A DNA stretch of 64,000 bases from assembly GCA_037176885.1 (NCBI GenBank), contig JAWWNJ010000008.1, positions 3,180,284 to 3,244,283 of the forward strand. The letters run 5' to 3'. Numbering within the stretch: the first letter of the stretch is position 1; each line of letters begins with the position of its first letter. This DNA comes from Favolaschia claudopus (taxonomy: Eukaryota > Basidiomycota > Agaricomycetes > Agaricales > Mycenaceae). The position numbers were made by a program, and so were the translations under genes. The notes below the pieces were generated by a model. The model saw only the letters and a program-made list of their open reading frames with translations. It was not told the origin of the DNA and ran no database searches. This document shows positions 53,168-61,881 of this stretch, in pieces.

Positions 53168-53349
53168 TTATAACAAGTCGCACCCGACTAAAAGAAACGA
53201 AACGAAACTTGACTCTTATAGCCCAAAGCAAGGGCTTATAATAAATGCAACTCGAAGGAAACCCTCTCAGCCGACGCAATTGCCCAAAGGAATCATTATA
53301 ACGGCTCACCAGCCCTTATAATAAATGCCAGCTAAAATCATTATTATAG
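53168..53349 (+). promoter_or_regulatory. d4 cluster of TTATA pairs
   Basis: TTATAA 53168 with a decayed CTAAAA at 53188, TTATAG 53216 with TTATAA 53236, and TTATAA 53296 with TTATAA 53316. A lone TTATAG lies at 53344; its partner has been removed by a small deletion. Confidence 0.64.
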
Positions 53350-54401
53350 TCACCGGTCGGACAGTGCGGAAAATATTGCTGGAACCAAATATGTCCCAAA
53401 TGGCTTACAAACCATGGTAGTGTCACCGCAAAAGGCCTGACGGGTCTCGTCGACTTGCTATACGGCCTGGAACGGAAACCGTACGGCGAAAACCGGAACT
53501 CTGATAGCAGAGTCAATTGTGCACCGATTGCCTTGGTTGTAGGCCCGAATTGAAGCGTTGGAATGCCCCTACAAGGCTACACTGCCAGCGATCGCATTGA
53601 ACCAAGTCAAGGTGCTCAGGTATTGGGACGTGTTGAATATATACGGTCATTTGCGTGCAGAGACAAGTGCACTGCATCTATTGAATGTGTCTCACTGATA
53701 GGACTGGAAAGCCACACATTATAGGTCTCTGGTGTCCTGGCAAGGTTTAGGGATATCGACTTCAGATGGTATAGACACTGCGTAGAGGGGACAAGCATCG
53801 AACACTGCAACCGAACAAATACGGAATCCAGCAAGGCAACACCAGAGCAGAGACGTTAAGGTTGGTGACAACCCAGCAGCACGGACGTTAAGGTTAGCGA
53901 CCCCACTCCCCCGACGGAATTCACCAAAATCCAAAATTTTTTCGGCAGCTTCGGAAAGGAAATCGAAGAGCACACAATCCAGCAAGGCAGTGTACGGGGT
54001 TAACAACGGAATGCAGGAGAGCGTTGGCGAACTAGCCACTCAGACCTCCCCGCTATCGTAAAGGAAACCAAGGTCATCGGAGTGAAGGGAACAGACATAT
54101 TCAAGTAGCGACCAACCATTATAATACCACATAGCACAGAGACTCAATACAAGGCTTCAAGAGTCATCACAGTGAACAGGAGGACATATTCAAAGGCTAA
54201 GCAACCATTATAAGGCCAGAACAGTACCCAGTACAACCAGAGCCTTATAGTGTTCAATTGAGTCAATACAATACAAGACTGTGTTGCACCAGCCAAGTGA
54301 ACACGGTTGAGCCCATCTACCAATAACTAGACTCAATGCCTTGTAATGGGAGCAAAGCCTTGGTGATATGGCTTGGAATGCAGAGCGTGATCCAGAAAGC
54401 C

Positions 54402-54543
54402 TAGCTACGGTAACGGGGAATTGAGAGCTCAATTCCGTGCAACAGGTCCCCCAAGCCACCGGAATCCACGGCTCCGTGGGAGGAATCCATAGCGTCGTGG
54501 GAGGAATCCACAGCTCATCAGTGCACCAGGGTGAAACTCAACC
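54402..54543 (+). repeat. Diverged fragment d5 (142 bp): palindrome module alone
   Basis: Only the first module of a monomer is present. It holds the palindrome GGAATTGAGAGCTCAATTCC (54417-54436) and three GGAATCCA repeats at 54461, 54482 and 54503 (21-bp steps). An intact alpha module follows directly, so two palindrome modules sit side by side. Confidence 0.88.
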
Positions 54544-56393
54544 TAGCTACGGTAATGGGGAATTCTGCGCAGAATTCCTGCCAACAGGGCCCGAAAACAG
54601 TGGAATTCTGGGCGAAATAGACAGCGTGGGAGGGAATTCTGGGCGAATCATTTCAAACACCCCCCAAATGCCAGCAGACTGTGGAATTCTGGGCGATTGA
54701 CACAAGTCCCTGGAATCACCTGTGTGGAAAAAATTATAAGCACTAGCGACCAACTAAAAGGAACGGAACGAACTCAACTCTTATAGCCCAAAGCCAAGCC
54801 TTATAATAAATGCAACTCAAAGGAAACCCTCCCAGCCAACTCAAACGCCGAAACGAATTATTATAATGGCACACGAGCCCTTATAATTAATGCCAATTGA
54901 AAAGCATTATTATAGTCAACGCTCTAGCACTATAATGACGGTGCAGAAAAATATTGCTGGAACCAAATATGTCCCAAATGGCTTACAAACCATGGTAGAG
55001 TCACTGCGAATGCCCTGACAGGTCTCGTTGACTTGGTATATGGGCTCGAACGGAAACCGTAGGCAAAAACCGAAACTCTGATAGCAGAGTCAATTGTGCA
55101 CCGATTGCCTTGACTGTAGGCTCGAATTGAAGCGTTTGAATAGGGCTACAAGGGTGGACTATGACCGGCTGAAGCGAAGTACTTCAAGGTACTCAAGTAC
55201 TGGGACGCGTTGAATATATACGGTCATTTGCGAGCAGACACAAGGGCACTGGATCAATTGAATACGTCTCACTGATAGGCCTTCAAAACCGCACATTACA
55301 GGTCTCTGGTGTCCTGGCAAGGTTTAGGGATATCGACTTCAACGGGTATAGACACTGCGTAAACCCAAACACGCCGATCGAAGCTATACGGAATCCAGGA
55401 AGGCAACACCAGAGCAGGGACGTTAAGGTTGGCAACAACCCAACAGCACGGACGTTAAGGTTAGCGACCCCACTCGCCCGACGGAATTCACCAAAATCCA
55501 AAATTTTTTCGGCAGCTTCGGAAAGGAAATCGAAGAGCACGCAATCCAGCAAGGCAGTGTACGGGTTAACAACGGAATCCAGCAAGACATTGGCGAACTA
55601 GCCGCTCATAGCTCCCCGCTAGAACGTAAAGGAAACCAAGGTCATCGGAGTCAGGGAAAAGACGTATCCAAGCAGCAACCAACCATTATAAGGCCAGAGA
55701 CTACAGAGCCTCAGTACAACACTTCAAACAGTACAGACATTCAGTGAAGGTCAAGCATTATTATAAGGCCAGAATAGCACTCGATACAACCATCACCCTA
55801 TAGCGTTCAAGTGAGTCAATGCATTGAACCAGCCCAGTGATCACCATTGAGCCCATCTACTAAGAGCCAGAGTCAGCATCTTATAATGGAACAAAGTCTA
55901 GCTATCTTACCCGAGAATGCGGTGCCGCATTCCTTGCAAAAGGTCCCCAAAAGTGCGGGGATTCGCTGGAATTCGGGTGGGCACTGGCAGCGTGGGAGGG
56001 AATTCGGAGGGGCACTAATTCAAACACCTCCTAATCCGACTGACTTGGTGGAATTCGGAGGGGCACGTGGAATCGGGAGGGGCAAGCAATCTGACCCCCC
56101 AAGGCAAAAACGAAAACGGAATCTTATAGTCACCAGCAAGGCCTTATAAGAATTGCGACTCACTGCCAAAAAAAATTATAAGCCAGAGCCAAGGCTTATA
56201 AGAAATGCAATTAAATCAGCCACCGTCAAGGCCTCCTGAGCAATCGGGAAAAAATGGTGGAGACCAAAAGGGTGCCAAATAGCCTACAAATCAGCCTAGT
56301 GTCACCGCAAATGCCCGAACAGGTCTCGTTGACTTGCTATATTGACTTGGAGGGAAACCGTACAGCTTGGACCGGATCCTGACTACGACAATC
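54544..56393 (+). repeat. U22, partial unit resuming at unit position 887
   Basis: The homogeneous array restarts exactly at the first base of an alpha monomer (TAGCTACGG) and runs 1850 bp, the full alpha plus the beta head, with no difference from U1 noticed. Confidence 0.95.
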
Positions 56394-59135
56394 AATTGAG
56401 CACCGATTGGCTTGGGGATAGGCTCGAATTGAAGCGTTTGAGCAGGGCTATAAGATGACATCATCAGCGATCGAGTCGCAGGTCACCTGACATTCACGAC
56501 TCGGTCAAACACTGCGTTCGAAGCCATACGGAATACACAAGGCAACCCCCAAGCACGGACGTTAAGGTTTGCGACAACACCCCAACAAGGACGTTAAGGT
56601 TAGTGGTCCCACTCCCCCGACGGAATCCACCAAAATCCAAAATTTTTTCGGCAGCTTCGGAAAGGAAACCGCGGTCCAAGCAATCCAGCAAGGGAATGCA
56701 CGGGTTAGATGCCGCAATCCAGCAAGACATTGGCGAACTAGCCACTCACAGCTGCCCGCTAGAACGTAAAGGAAATCACGGGTGACCGGAATGAACAGAG
56801 CGACGTAGTCAAGTGGACAAGGCAATAGACAGCAACACATCAAGAAGTACAATAGCAGGCAATCAACCCGGTCTGCCTAGTGAGTATCATCCCTTGCAAC
56901 AACAAGGCGATCAACACAGTCCGACCCTGTCGAACACACTTGGAGTGCTATACACTCGGAGCAGCAACTGCTTGCCTTGCAGTTTTGATTTCTACAAAAC
57001 GACCCCGCACCAAGCCAACTTGCATCACCGCAAATACATCCGTCTGAGCAGCTATAAGGAACGGAGATGGCTCATAGCAGGCACAACTACTGGTCTTCAA
57101 GGGCTTTGTTTGAGTCTCCAACAATCGACCAATAGGTCTCAATGGCGACATAGATCCAAGTCAGTCAATCCAACCGGAATCACCCTATCTTTGGCAGTTA
57201 TGCACCGATTACCATGGTTGTAGGCTTGAATTAAAGCGTTTGACTAGGCCTATAATGGTGGGTCATGGGTGGCTTAGTCTAGCTACGGTAATGGGGAATT
57301 CTGCGCAGAATTCCTGCCAACAGGGCCCGAAAACAGTGGAATTCTGGGCGAAATAGACAGCGTGGGAGGGAATTCTGGAGCGATCATTTCAAACACCCCC
57401 CAAATGCCAGCAGACTGTGGAATTCTGGGCGATTGACACAAGTCCCCTGGAATCACCTGTGTGGAAAAAATTATAAGCACTAAGCGACCAACTAAAAGGA
57501 ACGGAACGAACTCAACTCTTATAGCCCAAAGCCAAGCCTTATAATAAATGCAACTCAAAGGAAACCCTCCCAGCCAACTCAAACGCCGAAACGAATTATT
57601 ATAATGGCACACGAGCCCTTATAATTAATGCCAATTGAAAAGCATTATTATAGTCAACGCTCTAGCACTATAATGACGGTGCAGAAAAATATTGCTGGAA
57701 CCAAATATGTCCCAAATGGCTTACAAACCATGGTAGAGTCACTGCGAAATGCCCTGACAGGTCTCGTTGACTTGGTATATGGGCTCGAACGGAAACCGTA
57801 GGCAAAAACCGAAACTCTGATAGCAGAGTCAATTGTGCACGCATTGCCTTGACTGTAGGCTCGAATTGAAGCGTTTGAATAGGGCTACAAGGGTGGACTA
57901 TGACCGGCTGAAGCGAAGTACTTCAAGGTACTCAAGTACTGGGACGCGTTGAATATATACGGTCATTTGCGAGCAGACACAAGGGCACTGGATCAATTGA
58001 ATACGTCTCACTGATAGGCCTTCAAAACCGCACATTACAGGTCTCTGGTGTCCTGGCAAGGTTTAGGGATATCGACTTCAACGGGTATAGACACTGCGTA
58101 AACCCAAACACGCCGATCGAAAGCTATAACGGAATCCAGGAAGGCAACACCAGAGCAGGGACGTTAAGGTTGGCAACAACCCAACAGCACGGACGTTAAG
58201 GTTAGCGACCCCACTCGCCCGACGGAATTCACCAAAATCCAAAATTTTTTCGGCAGCTTCGGAAAGGAAATCGAAGAGCACGCAATCCAGCAAGGCAGTG
58301 TACGGGTTAACAACGGAATCCAGCAAGACATTGGCGAACTAGCCGCTCATAGCTCCCCGCTAGAACGTAAAGGAAACCAAGGTCATCGGAGTCAGGGAAA
58401 AGACGTATCCAAGCAGCAACCAACCATTATAAGGCCAGAGACTACAGAGCCTCAGTACAACACTTCAAACAGTACAGACATTCAGTGAAGGTCAAGCATT
58501 ATTATAAGGCCAGAATAGCACTCGATACAACCATCACCCTATAGCGTTCAAGTGAGTCAATGCATTGAACCAGCCCAGTGATCACCATTGAGCCCATCTA
58601 CTAAGAGCCAGAGTCAGCATCTTATAATGGAACAAAGTCTAGCTATCTTACCCGAGAATGCGGTGCCGCATTCCTTGCAAAAGGTCCCCAAAAGTGCGGG
58701 GATTCGCTGGAATTCGGGTGGGCACTGGCAGCGTGGGAGGGAATTCGGAGGGGCACTAATTCAACACACCTCCTAATCCGACTGACTTGGTGGAATTCGG
58801 AGGGGCACGTGGAATCGGGAGGGGCAAGCAATCTGACCCCCCAAGGCAAAAACGAAAACGGAATCTTATAGTCACCAGCAAGGCCTTATAAGAATTGCGA
58901 CTCACTGCCAAAAAAAATTATAAGCCAGAGCCAAGGCTTATAAGAAATGCAATTAAATCAGCCACCGTCAAGGCCTCCTGAGCAATCGGGAAAAAATGGT
59001 GGAGACCAAAAGGGTGCCAAATAGCCTACAAATCAGCCTAGTGTCACGCAAATGCCCGAACAGGTCTCGTTGACTTGCTATATTGACTTGGAGGGAAACC
59101 GTACAGCTTGGGACCGGATCCTGACTACGACAATC
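56394..59135 (+). repeat. U23, full unit, clean then noisy (2742 bp)
   Basis: Clean until about 57379. It then shows CTGGAGCGATC, GTCCCCTGG, CTAAGCG, GCGAAATG, CACGCATTG, GAAAGCTATAACGG, CAACACACC, GTCACGCAA and CTTGGGACC in place of the standard bases. Confidence 0.92.
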
Positions 59136-61881
59136 AATTGAGCACCGATTGGCTTGGGGATAGGCTCGAATTGAAGCGTTTGAGCAGGGCTATAAGATGA
59201 CATCATCAGCGATCGAGTCGCAGGTCACCTGACATTCACGACTCGGTCAAACACTGCGTTCGAATGCCATACGGAATACACAAGGCAACCCCCAAGCACG
59301 GACGTTAAGGTTTGCGACAACACCCCAACAAGGACGTTAAGGTTAGTGGTCCCACTCCCCCGACGGAATCCACCAAAATCCAAAATTTTTTCGGCAGCTT
59401 CGGAAAGGAAACCGCGGTCCAAGCAATCCAGCAAGGGAATGCACGGGTTAGATGCCGCAATCCAGCAAGACATTGGCGAACTAGCCACTCACAGCTGCCC
59501 GCTAGAACGTAAAGGAAATCACGGGTGACCGGAATGAACAGAGCGACGTAGTCAAGTGGACAAGGCAATAGACAGCAACACATCAAGAAGTACAATAGCA
59601 GGCAATCAACCCGGTCTGCCTAGTGAGTATCATCCCTTGCAACAACAAGGCGATCAACACAGTCCGACCCTGTCGAACACACTTGGAGTGCTATACACTC
59701 GGAGCAGCAACTGCTTGCCTTGCAGTTTTGATTTCTACAAAACGACCCCGCACCAAGCCAACTTGCATCACCGCAAATACATCCGTCTGAGCAGCTATAA
59801 GGAACGGAGATGGCTCATAGCAGGCACAACTACTGGTCTTCAAGGGCTTTGTTTGAGTCTCCAACAATCGACCAATAGGTCTCAATGGCGACATAGATCC
59901 AAGTCAGTCAATCCAACCGGAATCACCCTATCTTTGGCAGTTATGCACCGATTACCATGGTTGTAGGCTTGAATTAAAGCGTTTGACTAGGCCTATAATG
60001 GTGGGTCATGGGTGGCTTAGTCTAGCTACGGTAATGGGGGAATTCTGCGCAGAATTCCTGCCAACAGGGCCCGAAAACAGTGGAATTCTGGGCGAAATAG
60101 ACAGCGTGGGAGGGAATTCTGGGCGAATCATTTCAAACACCCCCCAAATGCCAGCAGACTGTGGAATTCTGGGCGATTGACACAAGTCCCTGGAATCACC
60201 TGTGTGGAAAAAATTATAAGCACTAGCGACCAACTAAAAGGAACGGAACGAACTCAACTCTTATAGCCCAAAGCCAAGCCTTATAATAAATGCAACTCAA
60301 AGGAAACCCTCCCAGCCAACTCAAACGCCGAAACGAATTATTATAATGGCACACGAGCCCTTATAATTAATGCCAATTGAAAAGCATTATTATAGTCAAC
60401 GCTCTAGCACTATAATGACGGTGCAGAAAAATATTGCTGGAACCAAATATGTCCCAAATGGCTTACAAACCATGGTAGAGTCACTGCGAATGCCCTGACA
60501 GGTCTCGTTGACTTGGTATATGGGCTCGAACGGAAACCCGTAGGCAAAAACCGAAACTCTGATAGCAGAGTCAATTGTGCACCGATTGCCTTGACTGTAG
60601 GCTCGAATTGAAGCGTTTGAATAGGGCTACAAGGGTGGACTATGACCGGCTGAAGCGAAGTACTTCAAGGTACTCAAGTACTGGGACGCGTTGAATATAT
60701 ACGGTCATTTGCGAGCAGACACAAGGGCACTGGATCAATTGAATACGTCTCACTGATAGGCCTTCAAAACCGCACATTACAGGTCTCTGGTGTCCTGGCA
60801 AGGTTTAGGGATATCGACTTCAACGGGTATAGACACTGCGTAAACCCAAACACGCCGATCGAAGCTATACGGAATCCAGGAAGGGCAACACCAGAGCAGG
60901 GACGTTAAGGTTGGCAACAACCCAACAGCACGGACGTTAAGGTTAGCGACCCCACTCGCCCGACGGAATTCACCAAAATCCAAAATTTTTTCGGCAGCTT
61001 CGGAAAGGAAATCGAAGAGCACGCAATCCAGCAAGGCAGTGTACGGGTTAACAACGGAATCCAGCAAGACATTGGCGAACTAGCCGCTCATAGCTCCCCG
61101 CTAGAACGTAAAGGAAACCAAGGTCATCGGAGTCAGGGAAAAGACGTATCCAAGCAGCAACCAACCATTATAAGGCCAGAGACTACAGAGCCTCAGTACA
61201 ACACTTCAAACAGTACAGACATTCAGTGAAGGTCAAGCATTATTATAAGGCCAGAATAGCACTCGATACAACCATCACCCCTATAGCGTTCAAGTGAGTC
61301 AATGCATTGAACCAGCCCAGTGATCACCATTGAGCCCATCTACTAAGAGCCAGAGTCAGCATCTTATAATGGAACAAAGTCTAGCTATCTTACCCGAGAA
61401 TGCGGTGCCGCATTCCTTGCAAAAGGTCCCCAAAAGTGCGGGGATTCGCTGGAATTCGGGTGGGCACTGGCAGCGTGGGAGGGAATTCGGAGGGGCACTA
61501 ATTCAAACACCTCCTAATCCGACTGACTTGGTGGAATTCGGAGGGGCACGTGGAATCGGGAGGGGCAAGCAATCTGACCCCCCCAAGGCAAAAACGAAAA
61601 CGGAATCTTATAGTCACCAGCAAGGCCTTATAAGAATTGCGACTCACTGCCAAAAAAAAATTATAAGCCAGAGCCAAGGCTTATAAGAAAATGCAATTAA
61701 ATCAGCCACCGTCAAGGCCTCCTGAGCAATCGGGAAAAAATGGTGGAGACCAAAAGGGTGCCAAATAGCCTACAAATCAGCCTAGTGTCACCGCAAATGC
61801 CCGAACAGGTCTCGTTGACTTGCTATATTGACTTGGAGGGAAACCCGTACAGCTTGGACCGGATCCTGACTTACGACAATC
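59136..61881 (+). repeat. U24, full unit with scattered insertions (2746 bp)
   Basis: Ten single-base insertions, mainly in runs of C, G or A (for example near 59264, 60039, 60537, 60883, 61280, 61580, 61688, 61843 and 61872). Confidence 0.92.

Larger units (their letters stand above)
52958..54401 (+). repeat. Diverged monomer d4 (1444 bp, alpha-class)
   Basis: Palindrome at about 52973-52992 with one A missing in the left arm (GGATTAGG against CCTAATTCC). It has alpha-like TTATA sites (53168-53349), the GACGTTAAGGTT pair at 53852 and 53884, a 10-bp A/T tract, and an alpha-type tail with GAGCCCATCTACC near 54310. Confidence 0.88.
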
